A DNA stretch of 64,000 bases from Mycolicibacterium rhodesiae JS60 (GTDB lineage: Bacteria; Actinomycetota; Actinomycetes; Mycobacteriales; Mycobacteriaceae), in NCBI GenBank assembly GCA_000230935.2, contig AGIQ01000004.1:124001-188000 (forward strand), read 5' to 3'. How positions within the stretch are numbered: position 1 is the first letter of the stretch; every line of letters begins with the position of its first letter. The notes under the pieces are model-generated. The model saw nothing but the letters and a program-made list of their open reading frames with translations, did no database searches and was not told the DNA's origin. Below, one piece after another: positions 1 through 8,055 of the stretch. The translations under genes were made by a program, and so were the position numbers.

Positions 1-2
1 TG

Positions 3-281
3 ACCAAGACAGCCGCCATCGAGCTGGGGGAGTACGGCATCCGGGTGAACTCCATCCACCCGTGGGGTGTTGCCACGCCGATGGCGACCGAAGACACGCG
101 GATGCAGGAGTTCCTCGCGGCGCACCCCGGTTATCTGGTGTCCTTCGGCAGCATCCTGACCCAGGTGCCCATGGCGGAGGCCGACGACATCTCCGACGCC
201 GTGGTGTGGCTGGCCTGCGACCTGTCCCGGACGGTGACCGGCACTCAGCTGACCCTGGACATGGGGGCCACCAAGGTCTAG
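3..281 (+). CDS. SDR family oxidoreductase, C-terminal part (5' end outside window)
   Basis: Only the last 92 codons are present; the gene begins before the window. The reading frame shows the C-terminal half of a short-chain dehydrogenase/reductase: IRVNSIHPWGVATPM follows the (missing) catalytic YxxxK helix, and the end has the usual SDR tail around TGTQLTLDMGATKV. The start of the fragment (TKTAAIELGEYGIRVN) matches the helix just after the active site. It would be an NAD(P)-dependent alcohol or ketone oxidoreductase; the long segment between IHP and the C-terminus resembles mycofactocin-coupled SDRs, but that is inference from a fragment. The TAG stop (279-281) lies inside the target duplication of the IS element that follows, so the gene end is intact. 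Confidence 0.85.
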   Translation, partial: TKTAAIELGEYGIRVNSIHPWGVATPMATEDTRMQEFLAAHPGYLVSFGSILTQVPMAEADDISDAVVWLACDLSRTVTGTQLTLDMGATKV

Positions 282-282
282 C
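277..282. repeat. IS481 target site duplication, left copy (TCTAGC)
   Basis: TCTAGC directly abuts the left terminal repeat and is repeated exactly at 1373-1378. It fits the NCTAGN target preference known for IS481. It contains the TAG stop of the upstream SDR gene. Confidence 0.85.
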
Positions 283-292
283 TGTACTGACC
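283..292 (+). repeat. IS481 left terminal inverted repeat
   Basis: TGTACTGACC; a perfect inverted match to 1363-1372. Similarity beyond 10 bp is weak. Confidence 0.85.
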
Positions 293-326
293 ACGGACGT
301 TGGTGACGGCGTGGCGTGGTGACATG

Positions 327-389
327 ACGAAGACCTCCGAGTGAAGTGCGAGCTGTCTAGGAAAGCACTCACACACCGGAGGTCTTCGT
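327..389 (+). promoter_or_regulatory. 13-bp inverted repeat covering the transposase RBS and start codon
   Basis: ACGAAGACCTCCG (327-339) and CGGAGGTCTTCGT (377-389) are perfect complements separated by 37 nt. The right arm contains the Shine-Dalgarno GGAGG (378-382) and reaches into the GTG start (388-390). A transcript reading in from outside would fold and hide the ribosome binding site. Transcripts starting between the arms would not. Such shielding of transposase translation from read-through is known in IS10 and IS50; its role here is inferred. Confidence 0.65.
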
Positions 390-1377
390 GTCCCACCGTA
401 ATGCCCCATTGTCGGAGCTGGGTCGTCTGCGTTTGGCGCGTTGTGTTGTCGAAGATGGCTGGACACTGCGGCGGGCAGCTGAACGTTTCCAGGTTGCGAC
501 CACGACGGCGGCCCGGTGGGCTGGCCGCTATCGCACGATGGGAGCCGCAGGCATGGCCGACCGCAGCTCACGGCCTCATCACAGCCCCAACCGGACTCCG
601 ACGCGTACTGAGCGGCGCATCATCAAAGTCCGCGTTCTGCGCCGGTGGGGACCTGCACGCATCGGCTATCTGCTTGGCCTGCATCCCTCGACCGTGCATC
701 GGGTGCTGACGCGTTACGGGATGGCGCGGCTGCGCTGGCTGGACCGCCCTACCGGGCGAGTGATCCGACGTATCGACTCAGCGCGGCCCGGAGATCTAGT
801 GCATGTCGATGTCAAAAAGCTGGGCAAGATCCCCGCCGGCGGAGGGTGGCGAATGCTGGGGCGCACCGTCGGTAACCGCAACGCCTGGGCAGACAAAAGC
901 TCGGGAACATTCAACGCCTATCACCAACCTGTTCGCGGCTATCACTTTCTACATACCGCCATCGACGGACACTCCCGGCTGGCCTACAGCGAGATACTCG
1001 ACGATGAGCGCAAAGACACCGCGGCAGGCTTTTGGCTACGCGCAAACGCCTGGTTCCTCCAGTGCGGTTTCACGGTGCGAAATGTGTTGACCGACAACGG
1101 AGCCTGTTACCGGTCGACGCCCTTTGCCCAAGCGTTGGGCGAGATAGGGCACCGCCGCACACGCCCCTACCGGCCCCAGACCAATGGCAAGGTCGAAAGA
1201 TTTCATCGCACCCTGGCTGACGAGTGGGCCTACGCACGGCTCTACCGCAGCGATGCCGAACGCTGCGCAGCGTTCACCACCTGGCTGCACACCTACAATT
1301 GCCACCGCGGCCACACCGCACTCGGCGGCCAACCACCCGCCAGCCGCGTACCTAACCTCTCAGGTCAGTACATCTAG
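388..1377 (+). CDS. IS481 family transposase
   Basis: A 329-residue DDE transposase, the only gene of the element. The N-terminal part (about residues 10-120) has two helix-turn-helix-like stretches (TLRRAAERFQVATTTAARW; GLHPSTVHRVL). The rve integrase core carries the acidic triad at about D141 (VHVDVKKLG), D236 (LTDNGACY) and E270 (GKVERFHRTL). The GTG start at 388 has GGAGG five bases upstream. The last sense codon ATC straddles the element's end (1372-1374) and the TAG stop at 1375-1377 lies wholly in the flanking target duplication, so the element carries no stop of its own. The frame is intact and should be active. The upstream inverted repeat probably limits its translation. Confidence 0.93.
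   Translation: MSHRNAPLSELGRLRLARCVVEDGWTLRRAAERFQVATTTAARWAGRYRTMGAAGMADRSSRPHHSPNRTPTRTERRIIKVRVLRRWGPARIGYLLGLHPSTVHRVLTRYGMARLRWLDRPTGRVIRRIDSARPGDLVHVDVKKLGKIPAGGGWRMLGRTVGNRNAWADKSSGTFNAYHQPVRGYHFLHTAIDGHSRLAYSEILDDERKDTAAGFWLRANAWFLQCGFTVRNVLTDNGACYRSTPFAQALGEIGHRRTRPYRPQTNGKVERFHRTLADEWAYARLYRSDAERCAAFTTWLHTYNCHRGHTALGGQPPASRVPNLSGQYI
1363..1372 (-). repeat. IS481 right terminal inverted repeat
   Basis: GGTCAGTACA on the plus strand, the perfect complement of 283-292. The transposase reading frame runs through it. Confidence 0.85.
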
Positions 1378-1378
1378 C
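1373..1378. repeat. IS481 target site duplication, right copy (TCTAGC)
   Basis: Exact repeat of 277-282. It supplies the transposase TAG (1375-1377) on the plus strand and the GMC oxidoreductase TAG (1376-1374) on the minus strand. Confidence 0.85.
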
Positions 1379-2975
1379 GGTCGGCCAGGATCACGTCGGC
1401 CGCCCGCCACGCCATCGCCATCACGGGTCCGTTGAGGTTGCCCGACACCATCGTCGGCATCACCGAACAATCCATGACCCGCAGGTTGTCCACCCCGCGC
1501 ACCCGCAGGCTCGCATCGACCACGTCGTTCGAGTCGGGCCCCATCGCGCAGGTGCCCACCGCGTGGTAACCGCAATAGCCCTGATCGAGAGCCGAGTCCA
1601 CGATCTGGTCGTCGGTCATGACACCGGGGCCGGGTCGGGTCTCTTCGACGAGTTCGTCGGCGATAGGGGACTGGGAGAACACCTCTCGGATCGTGCGTGT
1701 CAAGGCTGCCAACACCTTCCGATCGTGTTCGGTGGCGAAGAAGTTCGGGTCGATGTCCAGCGGCGCCTCGGGGTCGCGGGACGTAATGGCGACCTGCCCC
1801 TCGCTGTCCGGTCGCAGCACGTACCCGATCGCCTGGATGCCCGGCAGCCGTTCGACGCCGAGATCCTTGCCCGGCTCGAAAGGAGTCGCCGAGAACGGCG
1901 CCATCAACAACTGAGCGTCCGGTCGGGACAACTCGGGCGAGGTCTTGAAGAACCCCACCACGTCGTAGGCCGACGTGGACATCGGGCCCTTGTGGGTGGC
2001 CAGGTATCCGATGCCGGCGAGCGCCTGACCGAGCGGTGTCGCGAACTTCCGGTTGTAGCCGATGTTGCGCTTCAACCGGTATTGGACCGCGACGCAGCGA
2101 TGCTCGCGCATCCGTCGGCCCACATTCGGGCTGTCCACCACGGTGTCGACCCCGAGGCTGCGCAGCATCGCCGCATCTCCGATGCCGGAGAGCTGCAACA
2201 ACTTTGGTGTGCCGATGCTGCCCAGCGACAGGATGATCTCGCGCGCGGCCGTGAAGGTCTGCACGCCGGATTTGGTGGTTGCGACGACCGCCGTGGCCTT
2301 GTCGCCCTCGAACAGCACCCGGGTGGCGGTGGTGTCGACCGCGACGGCCAGGTTGGGCCGCCCGCGTACTGGCCGCAGGAATGCCCATGCCGCGCTGATC
2401 CGCCGACCGTCCCTGATGGTGCGGGTGGCCGGCCCGACCCGCTGGCTGTCGTCGGCGTTGAGGTCGTCGGTCACCGACATCCCGACCTTGGCGGCGGAGT
2501 TGATGAACTGGCGGCAGATCTCGGGCAAGTCGGTGTCGATGGAGACATCCAACGGACCCCCGGCGCCGCGGGTAGCGCTGGTGCCGAGGCTGTGATTCTC
2601 CATCGCGCGGAAGATCGGCAGAATGTCGCTCCAGCCCCAGCCGGGATTACCGAGGTCCACCATCGCGTCGTAATCGGCTGCGGCCCCGCGGTTGTAGACC
2701 ATCCCGTTGATCGCGCTCGACCCGCCGAGCAGCCGGCCGCGGGTCCACTGCTCGACCACCTTCGACGGCCCGATCGGACGGACCGGGAAATGCCAGGCCA
2801 GAGTCGGGTGACCGACCAGCTTGCCGAAGCCCTTCGGGATGCGGACAAGGGGACTGCTGTCCTTCGGCCCGGCCTCCAAGAGCAGCACTCGATTGTGGGG
2901 ATCCGCCGAAAGCCGGTTGGCCAGCACACATCCGGCCGAACCGGCTCCGACGACGATGTAGTCGAAGTCGCTCAC
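1374..2975 (-). CDS. GMC family oxidoreductase (choline dehydrogenase-like)
   Basis: A 533-residue FAD enzyme of the glucose-methanol-choline family, oxidising a primary alcohol to an aldehyde. Seen: the N-terminal dinucleotide fold YIVVGAGSAGCVLANRL with the acidic FAD-ribose residue in LLLEAG; the GMC signature region GRLLGGSSAINGMVYNRG near residue 85; the C-terminal catalytic His in GYHAVGTCAMG and the partner Asn in VSGNLNGPVMAMAW. Length is typical. It overlaps the preceding aldehyde dehydrogenase by ATGA (2972-2975), so the two are translationally coupled: GMC enzyme makes the aldehyde, ALDH removes it. Substrate is not readable from sequence; choline, polyethylene glycol or a long-chain alcohol are possible. 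Its stop lies in the IS481 target duplication. Confidence 0.93.
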   Translation of the reverse strand: MSDFDYIVVGAGSAGCVLANRLSADPHNRVLLLEAGPKDSSPLVRIPKGFGKLVGHPTLAWHFPVRPIGPSKVVEQWTRGRLLGGSSAINGMVYNRGAAADYDAMVDLGNPGWGWSDILPIFRAMENHSLGTSATRGAGGPLDVSIDTDLPEICRQFINSAAKVGMSVTDDLNADDSQRVGPATRTIRDGRRISAAWAFLRPVRGRPNLAVAVDTTATRVLFEGDKATAVVATTKSGVQTFTAAREIILSLGSIGTPKLLQLSGIGDAAMLRSLGVDTVVDSPNVGRRMREHRCVAVQYRLKRNIGYNRKFATPLGQALAGIGYLATHKGPMSTSAYDVVGFFKTSPELSRPDAQLLMAPFSATPFEPGKDLGVERLPGIQAIGYVLRPDSEGQVAITSRDPEAPLDIDPNFFATEHDRKVLAALTRTIREVFSQSPIADELVEETRPGPGVMTDDQIVDSALDQGYCGYHAVGTCAMGPDSNDVVDASLRVRGVDNLRVMDCSVMPTMVSGNLNGPVMAMAWRAADVILADR

Positions 2976-4444
2976 TTGTGCGGGGTGGCGATCGTCTTGA
3001 TCCGCAGGTACTCGCGGAAGCCGTCGATGCCGTGCTCGACCCCGACACCGCTGATGCCCCAGCCCCCGAACGGTCCGTCCGGCGACAGGTAGAACGCCGG
3101 CCCGACGTTGACCGTGCCGGCGCGCAACTTGTTGGCCACCCGCAACGCGCGGCTTTCGTCACTGGACTGGACGTAGGCGGCCAGTCCATAGCGGGTGTTG
3201 TTGGCCACCCGCACCGCTTCGTCGTCATCGCCGTCGTAGCGCACCACCGACAGAACCGGGCCGAACACCTCGGTCTGGGCGATCTCGGCGTTCTCGTCGA
3301 CATCCACCAGCAGGGTGGGCTCGTACCAGTTGCCCTTGCCGCCGCGGTCACCGCGCTTGCCGCCGACCACGAGCCTGGCGCCGGCCTCGATGGCCCGCTC
3401 GACCAGACCGGCCATCCGGTCGACCTGCTCCTTGCGGATGATCGGGCCAACGAGATTGGCCGGATCAGCCGGGTCACCCCAGGGCAGCCCGCCGATCAAC
3501 GCTTCGAGCCGGCTCACCACGTCGTCATAGATGTCGGCGTGGACCACCATCCGGGTGGCCAGGGCGCAGCCCTGACCGCTGCTGGACATGCACATCATCG
3601 TTCCCAGGCCGCAGGCGAGATCGAGGTCCGCGTCGGGCAGAAGCAGGTTGGCGGACTTGCCGCCGAGTTCCAGAACGACCTTGCGGATGCCCGCGGCGGC
3701 GCGCTCCATGATGCGCTGTCCGACACCCGGCGAGCCGGTGAAGTGGAACAGGTCGACGCGCGGGTCGCCGGTCATGGCGTCGCCGGCGATGGCTTTGTCC
3801 TCCGAGCTGATCGCGTTGAAAACACCGGGTGGGATGTCAGTCTTCTCCGCGGCGATCTGGGCGAGCTTCGCTCCGGTGAACGGGGTGTCGGGAGCGCTCT
3901 TGAGCACCACCGTGTTCCCGGTGGCCATTGCATGGGAGACCTTCCAGATGGCGGTCATGAACGGCGCGTTCCAGGGTGTGATTGCGCCGACCACGCCATA
4001 GGGCTCGTAGCGAACCCGGCGATCACTGGGCATGCCCAGGATCGAGTAGGGCCCTAGGTTGCGCTCCCACTCGAACGACGTGGTCAGTTCGTTCCAGTAG
4101 TCCATTCCCTCGATCATCAGATCGACATGGGTGGAGTGCACCGATGCGCAGATACCCGCTTCCGCGGTGATCAACGCGCGGAACGTCTCGCGCTCGTCGC
4201 GTAACGCCTCCTGCAGCTGTTCCAGGCAGCGCCGGCGAAACTTGTGGTCGGTACCCCATGAGGTCTCGTCGAAGGCACGTCGTGCTGCGGTGATGGCGTC
4301 GTCGACATCCGCTGGTGCGGCATCCGAGGCGGTTCCGACCACCGAATCGTCAGCGGGATTGAACACCTCATACCGCTTGCCGGACTTGGCTTCCCGGAAT
4401 TCACCGTCGATGAACAGTCGACCCTCGGGGGCGCTAGCAACCAT
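2972..4444 (-). CDS. Aldehyde dehydrogenase (NAD-dependent)
   Basis: A 490-residue aldehyde dehydrogenase. Seen: Rossmann region GVVGAITPWNAPFMTAIWK, general-base motif LELGGKSANLLLPDAD, and nucleophile Cys in SSSGQGCALATR, all in the standard order. An upstream extension to 4510 is open, but ATG 4444 (MVASAPEGRLFIDGEF) has a good AGAGAGG ribosome site six bases before it and fits the family N-terminus. It is first gene of a two-gene operon with the GMC oxidoreductase (4-nt overlap) and divergent from the thiolase-like gene at 4557. It should oxidise the aldehyde released by its partner to an acid. The exact substrate is unknown. Confidence 0.93.
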   Translation of the reverse strand: MVASAPEGRLFIDGEFREAKSGKRYEVFNPADDSVVGTASDAAPADVDDAITAARRAFDETSWGTDHKFRRRCLEQLQEALRDERETFRALITAEAGICASVHSTHVDLMIEGMDYWNELTTSFEWERNLGPYSILGMPSDRRVRYEPYGVVGAITPWNAPFMTAIWKVSHAMATGNTVVLKSAPDTPFTGAKLAQIAAEKTDIPPGVFNAISSEDKAIAGDAMTGDPRVDLFHFTGSPGVGQRIMERAAAGIRKVVLELGGKSANLLLPDADLDLACGLGTMMCMSSSGQGCALATRMVVHADIYDDVVSRLEALIGGLPWGDPADPANLVGPIIRKEQVDRMAGLVERAIEAGARLVVGGKRGDRGGKGNWYEPTLLVDVDENAEIAQTEVFGPVLSVVRYDGDDDEAVRVANNTRYGLAAYVQSSDESRALRVANKLRAGTVNVGPAFYLSPDGPFGGWGISGVGVEHGIDGFREYLRIKTIATPHK

Positions 4445-4556
4445 GCCGTACCTCTCTGGTTCAATTAGCTGAATAATTTGTACTGTAACGTGACGGCTGG
4501 CACACTTCAACGAGCTGTGGGAATCCGCAGATGCGGCGGCGGGATCAGGAGGATCG

Positions 4557-5705
4557 ATGGCGCTGAGCGATGTCGCGATCGTCGGCGTCTACGCCACCGA
4601 GCAGCGCCGGTCGTTCGCCGACCGCACCGGACTCGACCTCGCGCAGGAGGCCGTCTTCGGGGCCATCGCGGACGCCGGCCTGAGCCCCGCCGACATCGAC
4701 GGCGTCGCCGCGGACTGGCCGGGGCCGGGCGGTCATCCCGGTGAACCGGCCTCCTGGGCCCGGGCGCTGGGTCATCCGCTGCGGTGGACCAATGACGGAA
4801 TGCTCGATGCTGCCGGAAGTCGCGGCATCCTCAAGGCCGCCGCCGCCGTCGACGCCGGCCTGTGTCATACCGCCGTCGTCGGCGGGGGGATGGCCGGGAT
4901 GTTCCGCGGCGGATCAGTGGGCGGCGGTCTGCAGCCCATCGAGTTCACGGATGTCTGGGGCGCTTACGTGGTTCCGCTTTTCGCCCTCGTCGCCACGTCT
5001 CATATGCACCAGTTCGGCACTACCGCAGAACAGGTCGCGATGGTGGCGGCGACGATCCGCAACAACGGGCACATCAACCCCGAGGCGCTGATGTATGGCA
5101 GAGGCCCTTACACCGTCGACGACGTGCTGGCCTCACCCATGATCGCCTCACCGCTGCATCGCCTGGAGATCTGTTTGTCCGGGGAGGGCGGGGCCGCGGT
5201 GGTGCTGACCACCGTCGAGCGGGCCCGCGATCTGCGCAACAGGCCCGTGCGGGTGCTCGGCGGCGCGATGGAGTTCAGCGGCGCCCCCTACGTTTCGCCG
5301 CCGCAATACCGGGAGGTGGGCCGTCTCGGCGCCGACAGCGCGGCGCAGGCGCTGGCGATGGCCGGCGTCGGTGTCGCCGACATCGACGTCTTCAACCTCT
5401 ACGACCCGAACTCCTTCGAGATCATCCGCCAGGCCGAGACCCTCGGGTTGTGCGCCGCGGGGGAGGGCGGGCCGTTCGTCGCCGAGGGGAACATCGCGCT
5501 CGACGGCGCCCACCCGGTCAATCCCGACGGGGGTTGCCTGTCGTACGCGTGGAACGGAACCCAGCAGATGACGCTCAAGGCCGTCGAATGCGTCCGCCAG
5601 ATCAGGGGCACGGCCGTCAACCAGCTCGCCGATGTCGAACTCGCGGTCGCGGCCAACGCCGGCTCGGCCGCGGGCCACTACGAGATCGCGGTACTGGGGG
5701 TCTGA
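4557..5705 (+). CDS. Thiolase-like acyl-CoA protein without thiolase active-site residues (probable Ltp-type aldolase subunit)
   Basis: A 382-residue protein with the SCP2-thiolase/lipid-transfer fold: two repeated halves starting at DVAIVGVYATE and at about residue 265 (DSAAQALAMAGVGVADID). Usual catalytic positions are not conserved: the nucleophilic Cys segment reads MLDAAGSRGILKAA, the first His motif reads NLYDPNSFEII, and the GHP motif near the end reads CLSYAWNGT. Thiolytic chemistry is therefore unlikely. In the steroid side-chain enzymes Ltp2/ChsH2, a thiolase-fold protein lacking these residues works as a retro-aldolase with a DUF35 partner, and here a DUF35 gene follows with a one-base overlap (TGATG). 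I infer an acyl-CoA aldolase. The start at 4557 has GGAGGAT just upstream. Confidence 0.8.
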   Translation: MALSDVAIVGVYATEQRRSFADRTGLDLAQEAVFGAIADAGLSPADIDGVAADWPGPGGHPGEPASWARALGHPLRWTNDGMLDAAGSRGILKAAAAVDAGLCHTAVVGGGMAGMFRGGSVGGGLQPIEFTDVWGAYVVPLFALVATSHMHQFGTTAEQVAMVAATIRNNGHINPEALMYGRGPYTVDDVLASPMIASPLHRLEICLSGEGGAAVVLTTVERARDLRNRPVRVLGGAMEFSGAPYVSPPQYREVGRLGADSAAQALAMAGVGVADIDVFNLYDPNSFEIIRQAETLGLCAAGEGGPFVAEGNIALDGAHPVNPDGGCLSYAWNGTQQMTLKAVECVRQIRGTAVNQLADVELAVAANAGSAAGHYEIAVLGV

Positions 5706-6097
5706 TGCGCCATCTCGTCACCGAACCGTCGGAATTGTCGGCGCCGTTCTGGGCGGCGGCCGCCGAGCATCGCCTCGTCGCGCCCCGGTGCAATGCCACC
5801 GGACGGTACTTCTTCCCCCCGGAACGCTGTGTTCCGGGCACAGCGAGCACCGACTGGGAATACGCGGACAGCGCAGGTACGGGGACGGTCTACACCTACA
5901 CCGTGGTGTATCGGCCAGTCTCGCCCGACTTCGAGGCCCCCTACGTCATCGCGGTCGTCGATATCGACGAGGGCTGGACGATGATGACGAACATCGTCGA
6001 CTGCGGGCCGGAGGACGTCCAGGTGGGCATGCGGGTGCGGGTCACGTACCTGGACATCGATGGCGGCGCGTTGCCGGTGTTCCGCCCCGCATTCTGA
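5705..6097 (+). CDS. DUF35 / OB-fold acyl-CoA associated protein with degenerate zinc ribbon
   Basis: A 130-residue DUF35-type protein: N-terminal helix (SELSAPFWAAAAEHRLVAPRC), a zinc-ribbon-like loop, then an OB-fold with TVVYRPVSPDFEAPYVIAVVDIDEG. Normal members have two CxxC pairs; here the ribbon reads RCNATGRYFFPPERCVPGT, so only one Cys of each pair is left and zinc binding is doubtful. The start ATG overlaps the stop of the thiolase-like gene, implying a stoichiometric complex, as for Ltp2-ChsH2. Its role would be to hold the CoA part of the substrate and order the partner's active site. Identification as DUF35 is firm; the joint aldolase function is inference. Confidence 0.8.
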   Translation: MRHLVTEPSELSAPFWAAAAEHRLVAPRCNATGRYFFPPERCVPGTASTDWEYADSAGTGTVYTYTVVYRPVSPDFEAPYVIAVVDIDEGWTMMTNIVDCGPEDVQVGMRVRVTYLDIDGGALPVFRPAF

Positions 6098-6282
6098 TCG
6101 GCCCGGTCGGCCAGAGGTGCCCACCGGCGCAGTTGCGGTACATTCACGGCCATCGCGAGTGTGATTCGGCGACCATCGGCCAGTACGAGCGGCCCGTGTC
6201 GACACAGGTCCGCTGAAGAGCGGAATTATTCAGTTTGGACACGCCCTTTAGACTGGATCCGTATCAAACGAAGGGACTGACA

Positions 6283-7209
6283 GTGGAAACCGGAGCTACC
6301 GCAGCTGGATCCAACGGCTCGGCCGGCGCGCAGACGGGTACCGCTCGGGTCAAGCGCGGTATGGCAGAGATGCTCAAGGGCGGCGTCATCATGGACGTCG
6401 TCACCCCCGAGCAGGCACGCATCGCCGAGGGCGCCGGCGCCGTGGCCGTCATGGCGCTGGAGCGAGTCCCCGCCGACATCCGTGCCCAGGGGGGCGTGGC
6501 CCGGATGAGCGACCCCGACCTGATCGAGGGCATCATCTCGGCGGTCACCATCCCGGTGATGGCCAAGGCGCGCATCGGCCACTTCGTCGAGGCGCAGATC
6601 TTGCAGAGCCTCGGTGTCGACTACATCGACGAATCCGAGGTACTGACCCCGGCCGACTACACCCATCACATCGACAAGTGGCGTTTCACCGTCCCCTTCG
6701 TCTGCGGGGCGACCAACCTGGGCGAGGCGTTGCGTCGCATCACCGAGGGTGCGGCGATGATCCGCTCCAAGGGGGAGGCCGGCACCGGCGACGTCTCCAA
6801 CGCGACCACCCACATGCGGTCCATCGGCGCGGAGATCCGCCGGCTGTCGTCGCTGTCGGAGGACGAACTCTACGTCGCGGCCAAGGACATGCAGGCGCCT
6901 TACGACCTCGTCGTGGAGGTGGCCCGGGCCGGCAAGCTGCCGGTCACGCTGTTCACCGCGGGTGGCATCGCCACCCCCGCCGACGCCGCGATGATGATGC
7001 AGCTCGGCGCCGAGGGCGTCTTCGTCGGCTCGGGCATCTTCAAGTCCGGCGACCCCGCCGTGCGCGCGGCCGCCATCGTCAAGGCCACCACCTTCTTCGA
7101 CGACCCCGACGTGCTCGCACGGGTGTCGCGGGGACTGGGTGAGCCCATGGTCGGAATCAACGTCGAGGAGATCGCGGAGCCGCACCGACTGGCCCAGCGC
7201 GGCTGGTAG
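6283..7209 (+). CDS. pdxS: Pyridoxal 5'-phosphate synthase, PdxS subunit
   Basis: Synthase subunit of the DXP-independent vitamin B6 pathway, condensing ribose 5-phosphate, glyceraldehyde 3-phosphate and ammonia (from PdxT) to PLP. Very highly conserved sequence: GTARVKRGMAEMLKGGVIMD, catalytic Lys in MAKARIGHFVEAQ and in IRSKGEAGTGD, phosphate site TAGGIATPADAAM and GVFVGSGIFKS. A longer open frame starts at 6235, but GTG 6283 has AAGGGA seven bases upstream and matches the mycobacterial N-terminal length (308 aa). First gene of pdxS-tesB-pdxT, same order as Rv2606c-Rv2604c of M. tuberculosis. Confidence 0.97.
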   Translation: METGATAAGSNGSAGAQTGTARVKRGMAEMLKGGVIMDVVTPEQARIAEGAGAVAVMALERVPADIRAQGGVARMSDPDLIEGIISAVTIPVMAKARIGHFVEAQILQSLGVDYIDESEVLTPADYTHHIDKWRFTVPFVCGATNLGEALRRITEGAAMIRSKGEAGTGDVSNATTHMRSIGAEIRRLSSLSEDELYVAAKDMQAPYDLVVEVARAGKLPVTLFTAGGIATPADAAMMMQLGAEGVFVGSGIFKSGDPAVRAAAIVKATTFFDDPDVLARVSRGLGEPMVGINVEEIAEPHRLAQRGW

Positions 7210-7212
7210 TAG

Positions 7213-8055
7213 ATGGCGATCGAAGAGATCCTCGATCTCGAACAGCTCGAGGTCAATATCTATCGGGGAAGGGTGTTCAGCCCCGAATCAGGTTTCCTGC
7301 AACGCACTTTCGGCGGCCATGTCGCCGGCCAGTCCTTGGTGTCGGCGGTGCGCACCGTCGACCCCAAGTTCCAGGTGCACTCGCTGCACGGCTACTTCCT
7401 GCGCCCCGGCGACGCCACCGCCCCGACGGTCTACCTCGTCGAACGGCCGCGCGACGGCGGATCGTTCGTCACCAGGCGGGTCAACGCCGTCCAGCACGGC
7501 GAAACCATCTTCTCGATGGCGGCGTCGTTCCAGAGCGACCAGAGCGGCATCGAACACCAGGACACGATGCCCGACGCGTCGCCGCCCGACAATCTGCCCG
7601 GGTTCATCTCCAAGGGTGGGGTGTTCGACGAAGCCGGGTTCTCCCAATTCGCCGAGTGGGACGTCCGCATCGTCCCGCGTGCGGAGGTGGCCCGGCTGCC
7701 CGGCACGGCGTCCCAGCAGCAGGTCTGGTTCAAGCACAAGGACCCGCTGCCCGACGATTACGTGCTGCACATCTGCGCGCTGGCCTACATGAGTGATCTG
7801 ACGCTGCTCGGTTCCGCGCAGGTCAATCATCCGGAGGAGCGCAAGCACCTGAACATCGCCTCACTGGATCACGCGATGTGGTTCATGCGGCCGTTCCGCG
7901 CCGACGAGTGGTTGCTCTATGACCAGTCCTCGCCGTCGGCATGCGGCGGCCGGTCGCTGACCCAGGGCAAGATCTTCAACCAGTACGGGGAGATGGTCGC
8001 GGCCGTCATGCAGGAGGGGCTGACGCGCTACAAGCGCGGATACACCGGCCGGTGA
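7213..8055 (+). CDS. tesB: Acyl-CoA thioesterase II
   Basis: A 280-residue double hot-dog thioesterase hydrolysing acyl-CoA to free acid and CoA. The N-terminal half contains RTFGGHVAGQSLVSAVRTV and LHGYFLRPGD, the C-terminal half SLDHAMWFMRPFRADEWLLYDQSSP and GRSLTQGKIFNQYGEMVAAVMQEG, the TesB signature. Length agrees with the family. It starts three bases after pdxS and overlaps pdxT, so it is co-translated with the PLP synthase genes; M. tuberculosis tesB2 has the same position. Why a thioesterase lies between the two PLP synthase subunits is not known. Confidence 0.95.
   Translation: MAIEEILDLEQLEVNIYRGRVFSPESGFLQRTFGGHVAGQSLVSAVRTVDPKFQVHSLHGYFLRPGDATAPTVYLVERPRDGGSFVTRRVNAVQHGETIFSMAASFQSDQSGIEHQDTMPDASPPDNLPGFISKGGVFDEAGFSQFAEWDVRIVPRAEVARLPGTASQQQVWFKHKDPLPDDYVLHICALAYMSDLTLLGSAQVNHPEERKHLNIASLDHAMWFMRPFRADEWLLYDQSSPSACGGRSLTQGKIFNQYGEMVAAVMQEGLTRYKRGYTGR

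Larger units (their letters stand above)
283..1372 (+). mobile_element. Complete IS481-family insertion sequence, 1090 bp
   Basis: The ends are defined by the perfect terminal inverted repeat TGTACTGACC (283-292) and its complement (1363-1372), flanked by the 6-bp direct repeat TCTAGC. One transposase gene fills almost the whole element. Size, single DDE transposase and CTAG-centred target all fit IS481. The sharp ends and exact target duplication suggest a recent, intact insertion. It separates an SDR gene from a convergent GMC oxidoreductase gene without breaking either: both stop codons survive in the two target copies. Confidence 0.9.

Noticed and set aside
1563..3092. 509-codon open frame on the plus strand
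   Set aside because: Antisense shadow of the GMC oxidoreductase and aldehyde dehydrogenase genes; composition biased and no domain. Long antisense frames are normal at this G+C.
4445..4556. A/T-rich stretch with partial symmetry TTGTACTGTAACG between divergent operons
   Set aside because: Clearly a promoter region, but the symmetry is too imperfect to call an operator.
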